Positions 1-10,663 of a stretch of DNA of 64,000 nt are shown here, piece by piece. Position numbers and translations under genes: made by a program. Origin of the DNA: Muricea muricata (taxonomy: Eukaryota > Cnidaria > Anthozoa > Malacalcyonacea > Plexauridae); the NCBI GenBank assembly GCA_963855995.1, contig OY979716.1:51882846-51946845 (forward strand), in the 5' to 3' direction. Position 1 is the stretch's first letter; every line of letters begins with the position of its first letter. Below the pieces are notes generated by a model. The model was not told the DNA's origin. It worked only from the letters and a program-made list of their open reading frames with translations, and searched no databases.

Positions 1-249
1 CTAAAAAAAATCTTCTAAAATTACTGTACTATGGGATGAGAAAGCACATGAACTGAGACAGGATGTCCAAAACAGGATGTCCAAAACAAGAGCGTTCATA
101 CTGTGACAACAAGTATTGTATTTCTTCTTTTTTTCTGATCCAGGATTGCCCGATTCTGGTCCACAGCAAGAGCTTAAAGACTGCAACATCCATCAGCTGG
201 TGGATATCAATTGACTGGGATTGGAGGCAATTTGAAACCAGTATAGAAC

Positions 250-1658
250 ACTCTTGTTGCCAAAATCTTGTTTGAACATTTACCTGGTTTTGAAATGTTC
301 AAATCATACATAACTGGCAGCACCAATTGTATGTGTGCAGGTGAAATGGGGAAAATGTTGGAAGCTCTGACAATGCCTATCATCATGAAGGATGAAAAGA
401 AGTATGCAGAAGTTGTGGATGTACTGGACCAGCTAAAAAATGGACAGAAGACATCTATTCTGCTGCTGGATTGTGTTCACCAGACCCAGAATGTAATTGG
501 AACCACCTCTGAACCTGACCAACCGGCTGCACATGTACCACCAGCTGCTTCTAAGAGTGATCCATTGCGACGTGTAAAAGTGCCATGTTATGGTGATCAA
601 CTGACCCATGTACGGTTTGCTGGAGCAAAGGATCTGAGGGCTGGACCATATTTATCCATTCTGCATTGTTGATTGGCACACCAAGAGAAGTTTTTTAATG
701 GTATAGACTAATGCATATGAAATATATAATTTGTTTTTATAGTTGATACAATGCTATCATCTCAGTCATGATTGTGGTCTGTACTGTATATTGTGTGGTC
801 TTTGATGTTAAATTTTCCCCACACACTGTAATGAAATCTTGTAAGCTAAGGTAATGCTTCTGCTAACACTTGCAATATTTTTCTTTAGCAAAGGTACAGA
901 ATGCAAATGCTTCATGTTCTCTTGCAAAGTTGTATTTGACTGTTTGACAATAAAAAACAAACATCACAGAAATAAAATGTTTCATTTGTGGTAGCAATAA
1001 GGTCGTTAACTAAGGTACTTTTTAATCAGAGATAGATTTACTGGGTGTGTCCCCCTTCCCCTGGTGCCAAGTGTGGTATTTGACTGTATAGACAATTCTA
1101 TTTTTCAATATTTTGAAATGTATTCCATACCTGGGGTTATCAGTCATGATGCATTCTAGGTTGATCAACAACTATACACCTGTCATGTGTGAATGGATCC
1201 ATCCAGGGTTGTTTTTAAATCATTACAAAACTATTCTCAGTTAACTCCATATCATCATGTACAGTAACAGCATTGTGATTTTGAAAGAAACAGGATAGCT
1301 TTAATTACTTCTTCAGTTGCCCCCCCCCCCCAAAAAAAAACCCCTAAGGAAACAAAATGCATATATTAAATTGTATTTATGTTGAAATATTGGATGCAAT
1401 CATGAAATAACTTCCAAGTAGTAGTAAGAAGTACAACAATTTCTAACAGTCATCTTTTTTGAGCTTTAGCACTTACCATGCTTCATTTGTTTTCATTTGT
1501 TCAGACTGTGTTCAAGAAATTGAACAAAAACTCAGGGCGAGAGAGGGATTCTCCACTTTTTTTCAAGGAAAAGCTTAACCGAAGAAATGTTACGGTTGAT
1601 GTCAAACACTATGAGGACTGTGAACAACTGATTGCTGGAATTTTTCCAGATGACTGAT
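250..1658 (+). pseudogene. DUF6589-like gene, decayed copy 1
   Basis: Two coding-like pieces with a non-coding gap between them. The first (about 268-650) reads VVDVLDQL and then VPCYGDQLTHVRFAGAKDL, which I associate from memory with the GDQL(T) block of DUF6589 proteins. These are multi-copy proteins of unknown function in cnidarian and fungal genomes. The second piece opens after an AG at 1503-1504 and reads FKKLNKNSGRE and NVTVDVKHYEDCEQL. The same two pieces recur in the same order in the copy at 2.3-3.8 kb, which supports the pairing. The frame is lost after VLDQL and the piece ends at a stop near 1656, so this is a relic. The 670-1500 gap looks like intron or decayed sequence and holds only a C-run/A-run near 1321-1341. 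The family call is moderate; the paralogy of the two copies is directly visible. Confidence 0.6.
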
Positions 1659-2304
1659 ACAAAACAAAGACCACGTGGGTTTTAGTGGTTGTTTCTATTT
1701 TTAGACGTTTTGTATCATAATTTTCAACTAAATCCTATTTTTAATCTGAACCCAAAGTGCAAACACAAATCCCAATCCAACCCTAAATCGTGATTCATAA
1801 GTCATATGTATGATAATTAGCACACAGTTTCCATTTCTTATTTATGGTGGTAGTAACAGTACATAATTTATTATAGATTAAATAGTTGCACTTATACTTT
1901 GTTGCACTGACAGAAAATTAATAAGTGGTGTTTTCAACAATACAAGGGTTCTAATACAACCTACAGCTTTTTCATTAAATGCTGTAAGCACATAAGACAT
2001 TTACTCACAGACACTACAACATAGGTGCTGTGGCTTAACAAAACTATCCTGTTTGTAATCTAAGGACGTCAACAATAATTTCCTCAAACATGTTTCATTG
2101 TCCTCTCATTGCTGTCCCCTCTCAAATCTTTCACACTGATAACCGAGGCTTGGGTTCCACTCATTCTTAGACGAGATATTTGATCGCTCATTAAAGCATT
2201 TGTGACACTACAATTACAATAGCATTAGCTACTGCTATAGATTTTGATCTCCAACCAAGGAGGTCATCGCTGCATAGCTTGAAGCAACAGAATGCTGTAA
2301 AGCC
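1659..2304. other. AT-rich spacer between the two DUF6589-like copies
   Basis: I see no convincing coding frame, repeat or structural RNA here. Confidence 0.5.
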
Positions 2305-3790
2305 ACAAAAATGAAAATGAAGTCAGAAGTAGTGACAATGCCAGTCCTCATGAAAGATGAGAAGTATGCAGAAATTGTCAATGTTTTGGATCAGCTAGAA
2401 CAATGGGCACACGAGATCTATGCTGCTGCTGGACTTTGTTCATCCAGCCCTGTTGTGAATGATGGTCCCACACCCCCAATTGCCACCAGTTCCAGGCCAG
2501 ATCAATCTGCCTTACATGTTCCACTTACACCCTATGAGAATGATCCACTGTCTGGTGTGAAGATACCTTGCTTTGGAGATCAAAAGATGCCATTTACAAG
2601 CTGGTTGTGAAAATACACTTTGTGCTATGCTCATTATTTCTCTTTCACCAATATCAGACAACTACAACAAAAAGATGTTTATGTTACTTTATACATGAGT
2701 ACAGGATTTTGTTTAGTTTCTGAATGAGAGGCAATGCTTCCCAGTTCACATCCCTATTTACTCTTAGTTATTCAGTATCATCACTCCAAAAAGAGTAGAT
2801 TTCTCCCACAGGGTATTCCCTAGATATAGTTATAGGAGATGAGAAAGTCTTACAATTTAGTCATTTACATATGTCAATATATTATCCTCAATTTAAGACC
2901 TTGAGTGAATGTCCAACCAGGTTTGAACCCTTGCCTCTCAGCACAACAGGATTGTTGACTGCAATGTCACAGATGCTGGTTAATATGGTTCAGTGTCTGG
3001 TAATATTGTTCTTAAGGTGATAAGAACATTGGTTTCTTTTGTTTAGACTGCATTTAAGAAGCTTTATAAAAACTCGGGAAGAGAGAAAGGCACTCTCTGG
3101 TTTTTTTGCGAGAAGCTTATTCAGAGGAATGTTACTGTTGATGTGAAGCACCTATGAGAACTGTGAGCAACTGTTTGTCAGTGTTGGTAAGTGCTATGCT
3201 GTTGAAGCTCTGATGGAATTTTTCCAAATGGATGATGTAAAGCACAAACCAACAGCAAACGGTGCTCATATAGTGTTAACATACTTAATGAAGAGTATCA
3301 TGAAGATTACATCAATAGCACTTTGGGTAAGTTCTTGGATGAGTATGTTTTTCCAGCTGACAACAAAGACGACTCGTCAATACCAATGGACGGTGTTTGG
3401 TGTTACGGCATCAACATGCTAAGGTCATACCTTATTCTTGCTGACGTGAAAGAGGCTGTTCCAACAGGCAATGGTGAGTATTTTACCGCCACTTGCAAGC
3501 AACTATTGGTCCATTTCTTCTCTACAGTTGGCTTCAGTGAGTTTGTGATTGAGATGCTGATCAACATCTAGCAGTGCCCAAGTATTGTTAAGGCCGACCG
3601 GTGTACATGGGCTGCTACAGTTAATTGGAATGGTGGTGAGGACAAAAATATGGAGATTAACTTGTTCCCAGAAAACAGGAACTGTGAAATGAAGAAGTTA
3701 ATCAAGGCAATAGGAGCCAACTAAATGTATAAAGAAATTGGCAGAGCCAGCAAAGCATCAGGAGGTGTCACAAAAAGTTATCGTAATTTT
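2305..3790 (+). pseudogene. DUF6589-like gene, decayed copy 2
   Basis: Paralogue of the copy at 250-1658. The first piece (2311-2610) reads MPVLMKDEKYAEIVNVLDQL and VKIPCFGDQ. After a gap, a TTTAG at 3041-3046 opens a longer piece reading FKKLYKNSGRE, NVTVDVKH, then ALMEFFQMDDVKH and, in another frame (3323-3571), DGVWCYGINMLRSYLILADV and a Leu-rich run ending ...SEFVIEMLINI. The DGV...Y block followed by a helical stretch is where I expect the conserved second half of DUF6589. A tail near 3590-3720 reads TWAATVNWNGGEDKNMEI and ENRNCEMKKLIKAIGAN. It has a stop in VDVKHL(stop)EN, at least two frame changes and no C-terminus, so it is non-functional. The GDQL motif is cut to GDQ followed by KMPF, so the key block is itself damaged. 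Confidence 0.6.
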
Positions 3791-4250
3791 GATTGACGGC
3801 AGCCAAAACACATGTCTCAGACTGGCGTCAAATTTGTCGTGGCTGTGTAATTATGAAAGGTGCTGTAAGCCAAGCTGTGATATTTAGTCACTCATCAACA
3901 AATTAATGGGACACAACAATGACAATAGAATCAACTGTTGCCAAACAACAACCTTTTGATCTCCACTGAGAGACCAACAACCTTGGCAGTAGATGAAAAA
4001 TCAGAGATTTCCTATATCCTGTTGGCAAGACACGGATCAAATCCTTTTCAAGATACGTGCTTTCAAGACAGAGAACTTGCTTCGGTTTTAGGATAGTTTC
4101 TTGGTACAAACTATTTAAAACCGCAAACTCCAAGCAAGATAAAAACGCAATGTAGTCCAACATGACGAACGGCGAAAAAGAGAATAATACGGAAGCATGT
4201 GATTTGATACTTTCCCCACACCCCAAGGCAATATACTTTGAGTGTGGCAT
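3770..4250 (-). pseudogene. RecQ-like DNA helicase fragment
   Basis: The minus strand reads LKPKQVLCLE, then VLPTGYRKSLIFHLLPRLL and TVDSIVIVVS. This is the N-terminal end of a RecQ-family ATPase core: the Q-motif-like LxPxQ, motif I (Walker A, normally GYGKS) and motif Ia. The Walker A glycine before Lys is Arg here (GYRKS), expected to abolish nucleotide binding. Just after motif Ia the frame shifts, continuing as INLLMSD(stop)ISQL, the expected 'NALM.DQ' region. RecQ helicases unwind 3'-to-5' in DNA repair; short multi-copy relatives are common in cnidarians and may travel with transposons. It is a ~160-codon fragment without motifs II-VI. It lies against the Gypsy integrase relic on the opposite strand, with no sign of a shared function. 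Confidence 0.65.
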
Positions 4251-4573
4251 GTGACCAGCCCCAACCAGGGTCTTTGCTCCCCAAGAGCAATGACCCAGGG
4301 TACAAGGTTGTAGATCACTATTCTCGGTATCCTGAGGTAGAAATTGTTTGTTCTATGAAAACATAGACAATTATCCCTAAACAGCACCAGATGTTTGCTC
4401 GACATGGTATTCCTACTACTATCGAAGGTGGCAATGGGCCACCATTTAACAGTGTAGAATGCAAACTCTACCTCAAAGCTCTGGGAATAAAAGCTAGGTT
4501 TTCCATGCCCAAATGGCCACAAGACAATGCAGAGGTGTAGAGACTTGCAGAACTGCTAGACAAAGCTTTAAAG

Positions 4574-5149
4574 CGTCTATGAACTCAAAAAATCATATTC
4601 AATTATTTGGGCTTAAATGATAGCTAGGTAGCAAAGATTGAGATAGGGCCTAAAGTTCGAATTTTTAGTAATTTTTCTTGAGAACTCGGTACGAGTTTAA
4701 TGTGATGTGACTATGACATATGCAAATGGGGGACATGGCGACACACAAATGCATTATAAACCATACTAAAACATGGCAACATCACAGGAAAGTGATTGTG
4801 TTTCAGCTTCAAGTTCTTCCTTGAAAGATTGAAATAGCTCTAGCGAAAGCAATGTTCTAAAAGTCTTCCTTTGTTGAACCATATACCAATGAACCACTTG
4901 CTAGCAGTGGAAAAGAGAAGGAAATTCCAGTTGAGTCATGGTAAGTGTCGTGATTGTACCATTTATTGAAATATCAATGTTCTTACTAGCCAACTTATTT
5001 CTACAATATAATATAGGTGCAAGTGTGGACGATGTAGTGACGTATATCTCTCAAGCGAAAGAGAACTTCGTTGTTGCATGGAAATACTGGAGTGTCGAGT
5101 AAATATACATTCGAAGTTAAAAAAGAGTAGTGATTTTTTTACTTCATAG
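4574..5149 (+). mobile_element. Short TIR insert carrying P2RX7-C-like exons
   Basis: GCTTTAAAG is present immediately left (4565-4573) and right (5150-5158) of this insert inside the Gypsy integrase frame, so it looks like a target-site duplication of at least 9 bp. The insert ends are inverted repeats: CTATGAACTCAAAAAATCA from 4577, and at the right end CTATGAAGTAAAAAAATCA read on the minus strand, with 3 mismatches in 19. The size is ~573 bp. A 9-bp duplication would fit MULE-type transposition, but 8-12 bp cannot be excluded because bases next to the repeat also partly match. It carries a two-exon coding fragment, annotated separately. Confidence 0.75.
4774..5140 (+). pseudogene. P2RX7 C-terminal-domain-like two-exon fragment
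   Basis: Exon 1 starts at an ATG at 4774 (MATSQESDCVSAS...) and, after a stop and frame change, reads VEPYTNEPLASSGKE and IPVES up to a GTAAGT donor at 4941. A 77-bp intron ends in AG at 5016-5017. Joining gives W-C-K-C-G-R-C-S across the junction, then SSERELRCCMEILECR. The WCxCGxC...ExxCCxE pattern is the Cys-rich core I know from the P2X7 receptor C-terminal domain (P2RX7_C), also found in many multi-copy cnidarian proteins unrelated to the ion channel. It would bind zinc; what it does in the element is unknown, with DNA or protein binding possible. Upstream exon 1 is damaged. The intron phase fit is strong evidence that this was once a spliced gene. Confidence 0.6.
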
Positions 5150-5699
5150 GCTTTAAAGACGGCTCATGTTAAAAAGAGACCATGGAAACAAGAGTTAAGC
5201 AGATTTCTCTTAGAATATCAAACTGCACCACACAGTTCTATGAATGTACCACCAGCTGGACTCATGTTCAATCCAACAGTGAGAGGAAAACTTCCAGCAC
5301 TAGCGAAGAAAAACGTTGTCAACCGGCACAGAACTGCAATAACATGAAAAATGTTAGACGAAGTATCACGATCGGTGACTTATGTGCTATTTCGACAAGA
5401 CAAACAGAACAAACTGTCTACAAACATTAACAAATACAATATGTAGTAACAAACAGGACACATTCAGAAGTCACAGCACGAAGAAAGGTGGACACAAAAC
5501 ATGCAACGTGTCAGAATTTAAACGAATATTAAAGCCTCAATCAGTAGAGAAAAAACAGATGACAATGACAAAAACAGCAACACCATCCCCTACCACAAAT
5601 ACTACAATAACTGAAACAACCTCTTTAGCCTATCTTGCCACTTTAAGATCGGAAGTAAATAATGATGCAAATGTTTTGCTGAAGTAGATTTTCTATTGC

Positions 5700-5858
5700 C
5701 TCGAGCCCGTAAGTTATCCAACCTTCTTCTTCGGTCATCATAATGCAATCATGTTTTGGTGGCTAGTTTAGATGAGTTAACGCACTAAAAAGTCTCGCCT
5801 CAGTTTGCCCAGTACTCGGCTTCAGTATGTCAGGCCCATATGTAGCAATAGCAATTTT
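5700..5858. other. Short spacer before the piggyBac element
   Basis: Decayed sequence following the Gypsy relic; no feature seen. Confidence 0.4.
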
Positions 5859-6111
5859 AGACAGGGTTTTTTCTGAAAAAACTAGCTATTTGCCTAACCT
5901 CACTTTTTATTGCAGATTTCCATGAAATCAGCCACAGAGATTCCAAATCCGGGGTGGGCCAAAAAAAATTGAACCAGAAGTGACATGTTTTGTGACATCA
6001 TCAAAGATACATAAGTAGCTATTTAGTGGCAATGCGCCCTGAACGACACGTCAATTTCATTGGCCAATAGCGAGAAAAATGCATTTTGTATTGCCTAGCA
6101 ACGGGCACCTA

Positions 6112-6117
6112 TATAAA
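6112..6117 (+). promoter_or_regulatory. TATA box of the piggyBac transposase gene
   Basis: TATAAA in a GC-richer context (ACCTATATAAACACC), 105 bases before the ATG at 6222. CCAAT-type sequence (TTGGCCAATAG) lies about 50 bases upstream. Position and composition fit a core promoter; expression is not shown. Confidence 0.55.
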
Positions 6118-6221
6118 CACCCGTTTCCGCTCTTTCAAATGAGACCTCGAGCAAGCTTGTACTGTTTATATTGTCCAAGTTACAAGCGTTTTAGATTTTT
6201 TTTTGTGAAAAGTTTCTGAAT

Positions 6222-7968
6222 ATGGCTGAAGCGCTTCTTATGTTCGAGAGTAGTGAGGACGAAAGTGATTTTGATGGGTTTTTCCTGGACAAAACGGTAG
6301 AGGAAACACGGCCAATTGCAGCAGGAGCATCGGCGGTTTCGTCGCAAGACATAGCGGGCAATTCAGACGACGAAGGAGAGGATTTTCACGGTTTTTCGGA
6401 CATCAAAGTTCAAGAACTCGACAGCGATGGTGTGAGCGAAAGTGGAAGCGAGATAAGTAGCCATAGTTTGAATGGAAAGATAATTTAGGTAGTGTTAGTG
6501 TTGAAGATTTTACTGCCGACTTTGGTCCACGACATGGGTTGGGTTTAGATGCTTCCCCCAAAGACTTTTTCGATTTGTTTTTCGGCGATCAGTTTTTCGA
6601 CCTTGTTGTGCATGCTACCATTTTATATGCGCGTGCAAAATTCAATCATCAAAATTTTACAACCGACCGCAATGAAATGTGTTCATTTTTTGGCCTCAAC
6701 ATTTTGATGGGAATAAACCAACTACCAAAAATCTCCCTTTATTGGGATTCAGATTTGTTTTTAGGAAATGCTGGCTTCAAAACGACAATTCCTTTGAAAT
6801 GTTTTTGGATTTTAAACAGGTATTTTCATATTTCGGACCCGCGGCAAGAAAACCCTACGGATAAACTTACAAAAATTCGGCCCCTTATTTCAAAGCTCGA
6901 AAATGCTTTTCAAAATGTTTATGTGCCTGGAAAAATCTTTTGATCGATGAAGGTTTGATTAAATTTAATGGTCGTTTATCTTTCAAGCAATATATGCCTA
7001 AAAAACCGAACAAATTTGGTATTAAAGTTTGGATGTTAGCCGATTTTGAAACATATTTCATGCCGCGCTTTCAAGTTTACTTAGGTAAACAACAAAATGC
7101 TGATAAAAACAATGCGGAAAGGGCGCATTGTCTTGGTTTCAAAGTTGTTGATTTCCTGGGAAAACCCTACTACAATGCTTACCGCCATTTCTATTTCGAT
7201 AACTATTTTTCCTCAGTTTCTTTACTTCAACATTTGCTTGAAAACAAAACTTACGCATGCTCAACCTCACGCCATAATAGGAAACTTTTTCCAGCCGATT
7301 TAAAACATAAAACTTAAATGCGGTGAAATTCGAACACGACAAAATGAAAATTTAGTTTGTTTGACATGGCAGGACAAGCGTTTAGTTACGATTTTATCAA
7401 CCAATGTCGATCCTCAGCCTGAACTTTTCGGCCCTTTGGACAAGCGCACAGATAAAAGACAAGCCGTTCCAGAAAATTTGCGTCTAAAACCTGCCGTCAT
7501 TTCTTTTTACAGTAAATTTATGAACGGCGTTGACGTAAACGACCAGTATAGGAGCTACTACCCAGTAGGAGCTCAATCTAAAAAATAGTGGAAATATTTG
7601 CCTTGGTTTTTCGTAAATACTTCGATTGTAAACAGTTTTATTTTGCAAAACTTGCAGACAGATCGACGCCATCGCCTAAAACATTTAGATTTCCGTCTTG
7701 CTTTGGCAAGGCAACTTATTTCGACTTATAACGGCTACAAAAAGATTTCTTGTGCTCCGAGTAGCCGAAAAACAACCTTCCAGTGGGTAGAAATGTCAAG
7801 GGCCATAGCTTGGTAAAGTCTTCAGAGCAAAAACGAGCGTGTGTGGTGTGTTCTAAAGCTGGAAGAAAGCGAGCGACAGGAAGAACGTTTGAAAGTGTTT
7901 ATAAGTGCGCGCAATGTAATGTAAATCTTGGTAGAGAGCGAGCTTGTTTTAATGAATGGCATCAATAA
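6222..7968 (+). pseudogene. piggyBac transposase (DDE_Tnp_1_7 type), frameshifted
   Basis: Cut-and-paste transposase. The acidic Ser/Asp/Glu-rich N-terminus (6222-6488) is followed, in shifted frames, by the catalytic region. LLIDEGLIKFNGRLSFKQY near 6940 holds Asp 1, with YMPKKPNKFGIKVW after it; FDNYFSSVSLLQHLL near 7195 holds Asp 2; MNGVDVNDQYRSYY near 7518 holds Asp 3. All three acidic residues of the DDD triad are present. The C-terminus (from about 7820) is a Cys-rich RACVVCSKAGR...YKCAQCNVNLGRERAC segment ending in CFNEWHQ, the zinc-binding end that recognises element DNA. Frame breaks lie near 6488, 6942, 7316, 7586 and 7815, so it cannot make protein as is, though the remaining sequence is well preserved and the loss looks recent. 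The start is the first ATG after the TATA box. AATAAA overlaps the stop (7964-7969). Confidence 0.88.
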
Positions 7969-7989
7969 AAACAATTTCCATGTTCGCAT

Positions 7990-8735
7990 GTCTTTTTGTT
8001 GTATTAAATAGCTTTTTAAATAAAGGAGGCTGGCTCTTTGCCAGGCAGTAAGCCACAAGCAAGGAAGTCATGTCAGTGCTGACAAACATGAAGGCCAAAA
8101 GGTCAACAATATAATATTTCACAGGAAATCTCCTCCCAAATTCCTACTTGTTTAGTTTTCGTTTTACAGTACATGAATGTTAGGTATTTTATCAGTAAAA
8201 TGAATGAAAAACCAACCATTCAAAATGGGTACTCGAGGGTAAATTTCGCTTTGGAAATAGTTTTGCTGTTGGGGCAAACTTATTTTTTTTATTTACAAAT
8301 TCACTAGATAACAAGTAAAAAATATTCATTAGAAAATTTCAATTTTTTTGACTAATACAAATCGGTTTGCTTTAAGATTTTAAATCCTGGCTTTTGAAGT
8401 AATTTGTGAAACACATACCCAAAAAAAAAATAAGTGAAATATCAAAATTTATACTTCTTCAAGCTTTTAAATATTCATAGTCCTAATTACAGAACAAAAT
8501 TCTTCAGAAATTAGACCGGTTAAAGTTTTCCACATCCCAATCTTATTGATTATAAAACTATATGTATTATTTTAGACAAAAAATGAAAGCTTATTTATCA
8601 TTCTAACACCCTGCAAATTCTAAAGCTTTTTCATTAAGTTGGTATCAGGTTACAGCCATCCTTGTAACTACTGTTGACAAGAACTGAAATTGGCCATTTT
8701 GTTTGCTAGTCAGTATTATAGAAACATTGCAACAG
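7990..8735. other. 3' internal region of the piggyBac element
   Basis: AT-rich, non-coding sequence between the transposase stop and the duplicated right end. No gene seen. Confidence 0.45.
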
Positions 8736-8738
8736 TCT

Positions 8739-9401
8739 GCCACAGAAAGACCGGTCTGTGGCAAATGTTTAACACACCCATTGTTCGTTTTGTACCTATT
8801 TTGTTCAACTCCAGCCACTGTAGTCCATATAGTTAACAGTCAATAGTCTTCAAAAAGGTGTCCACCGAATAGGATAGAAATTCAGACATAAAAACGACGT
8901 CTAAGATGAAAAAAGTATTGTAATACACAACTTCATGTTGCCAACTGATGTCAGTGGCGCCACGAAGAATTACAAATTGCTGCTTCAATATCGACATTTT
9001 ATGCATTAAATAACGTACATATTTCGCTTAAATCGATATGGGTGTAACTTTGAAGATCTTAATTTTCGCCCGATAAGCTTAATAAACCATATATTAATTG
9101 TGGTAGAGTCGAACAATATTGTTATAAATAGAGACAAGTGTTACAAGTTCACTTTGTCGTTCGTGTTTCTTTGTCGATTTCAGAATTCGTAAAATTGACC
9201 AATCACAGTGAAGCACAAAAGTTCTAAACATTTGCCACAGACCAGGAAAGAGTTAAAAGGCAAAAGAAACTCATATGTAAGGTCAAAATGACCTAAACAA
9301 CTCGATATATGTATGAAAACAACGTGGGTAATTATTTCAAATCCAAAGCTAGACACAAACAATTATAGAGGAGGTCACGTGTTCTGTGGTGTTATTATTT
9401 G
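8739..9401 (+). repeat. Right-end repeat unit A
   Basis: First of two near-identical direct copies of about 0.67 kb. It starts with GCCACAG...CTGTGGC, an inverted pair around GACCGGTC, and ends with GAGGAGGTCACGTGTTCTGTGG. The end of the unit is shared with the element at 16889-17212, so it is the inner part of the element's right terminus. The minus-strand 60-codon frame inside both copies has no recognisable product and I do not call it a gene. Confidence 0.8.
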
Positions 9402-9420
9402 TAATTTATAATGTCTTTCT

Positions 9421-10083
9421 GCCACAGAAAGACCGGTCTGTGGCAAATGTTTAACACACCCATTGTTCGTTTTGTACCTATTTTGTTCAACTCCAGCCAC
9501 TGTAGTCCATATAGTTAACAGTCAATAGTCTTCAAAAAGGTATCCACCGAATAGGATAGAAATTCAGACATAAAAACGACGTCTAAGATGAAAAAAGTAT
9601 TGTAATACACAACTTCATGTTGCCAACTGATGTCAGTGGCGCCACGAAGAATTACAAATTGCTGCTTCAATATCGACATTTTATGCATTAAATAACGTAC
9701 GTATTTCGCTTAAATCGATATGGGTGTAACTTTGAAGATCTTTTCTTCCGATAAGCTTAATAAACCATGTATTAATTGTGGTAGAGTCGAAAAATATTGT
9801 TATAAATAGACACAAGTGTTACACGTTCACTTTGTCGTTCATGTTTCTTTGTCGATTCAGAAATCGTAAAATTGACCAATCACAGCGATGCACAAAAGTT
9901 CTAAACATTTGCCACAGACCAGGAAAGAGTTAAAAGGCAAAAGAAACTCATATGTAAGGTCAAAATGACCTAAACAACTCGATATATGTATGAAAACAAC
10001 GTGGGTAATTATTTCAAATCCAAAGCTAGACACAAACAATTATAGAGGAGGTCACGTGTTCTGTGGTGTTATTATTTGTAAAA
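9421..10083 (+). repeat. Right-end repeat unit B
   Basis: Second direct copy, offset about 677-682 bases from unit A, differing by scattered substitutions and a few small indels. The high identity suggests the duplication is recent relative to the decayed genes around it. Confidence 0.8.
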
Positions 10084-10089
10084 CTTTCT

Positions 10090-10660
10090 AAAAGCTCTTA
10101 TGTTTCACAAAAATAGCAAATAATTTGACATATGAAATCGACGACAGAATTCCCTCAAAAACTTCGACCATAATCCGTAAAAAGTAAAATCGGCATCAAA
10201 TTTCTGGTTGAACACGTCGGAATACTTTTATTTTCTCACAGATCCGGCATAAGTTTCTAGTTTATGTTTAAATTATTAGAAATCAATTTGTGATTTTAGA
10301 AACGACAAGTTAGGAATTTTTAAGACAATTATAATCACGTTCATCAAATGTCATTGTAACAACATACAAGCGTAACTATAAATAGCATTTTGAAATAACA
10401 ACATTGCGAGAAACAACGAAGCTATTAATAAGACCAAGAGAGCATTATTGAAGCAATATAATATAATAATATAATAAAATCATTTGTAGTTTCCAATTTC
10501 CAAAATATACTGCAAACTAAGTGACATAGAGTGGAGAAATTCGCATTACCTTCGATATCAATACGACAGGTGAGGATTATTTATAGATGTCTTATTTATA
10601 GACATAATTATGTATTATGTATATATGATAATTTTTCTTCTATTCAAGAAAACAGTGTGA
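10090..10660. other. AT-rich spacer
   Basis: Contains an ATAATAT-rich run near 10455-10480. No coding or repeat structure that I can support. Confidence 0.4.
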
Positions 10661-10663
10661 CTA

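Larger units (their letters stand above)
4257..5690 (+). pseudogene. Ty3/Gypsy integrase relic, split by a 0.57 kb insertion
   Basis: Part 1 (about 4290-4573) reads VVDHYSRYPEVEIV, IFxARHGIP-type MFARHGIPTTIEGGNGPPFN and ALGIKARFSMPKWPQDNAEV, the catalytic core of a Gypsy-type integrase. The usual TDNG has become EGGNG and the E of NAEVER is followed by a stop. Part 2 (about 5150-5690) resumes as AHVKKRPWKQELSRFLLEY and PTVRGKLPALAKKN, the integrase C-terminal region, then RQDKQNKLS and a decaying tail. The two parts read across cleanly only if 4574-5149 plus one copy of the flanking repeat is removed, so the insertion came later than the integrase copy. Integrase would join element DNA into the host chromosome; this one is dead, with stops and a missing catalytic Asp. 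No LTRs were found. Confidence 0.75.
5859..10089 (+). mobile_element. piggyBac-family element with duplicated right end
   Basis: The left end AGACAGGGTTTTTTCTG begins at 5859; the right end ...TTTGTAAAACTTTCT closes near 10089. These limits are inferred from a deleted derivative at 16889-17212. That derivative, on the opposite strand, joins sequence like 5859-6030 directly to sequence like 9240-10089 and is closed by AGACAGTTTT...AAAACTGTCT. The element holds a TATA box, one transposase gene (6222-7968) and a ~0.67 kb right-end segment present twice in tandem (8739-9401 and 9421-10083). I do not see the TTAA duplication or CCY ends usual for piggyBac, so the exact boundary is open. Confidence 0.55.

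Noticed and set aside
4111-4522. Minus-strand open frames of 64-135 codons
   Set aside because: They lie opposite the Gypsy integrase relic and have no motif; shadows of the plus-strand coding.
9180-10039. Repeated 60-codon minus-strand frame in both right-end repeat units
   Set aside because: Conserved only because the DNA repeat is duplicated; no promoter, motif or third-position bias seen.
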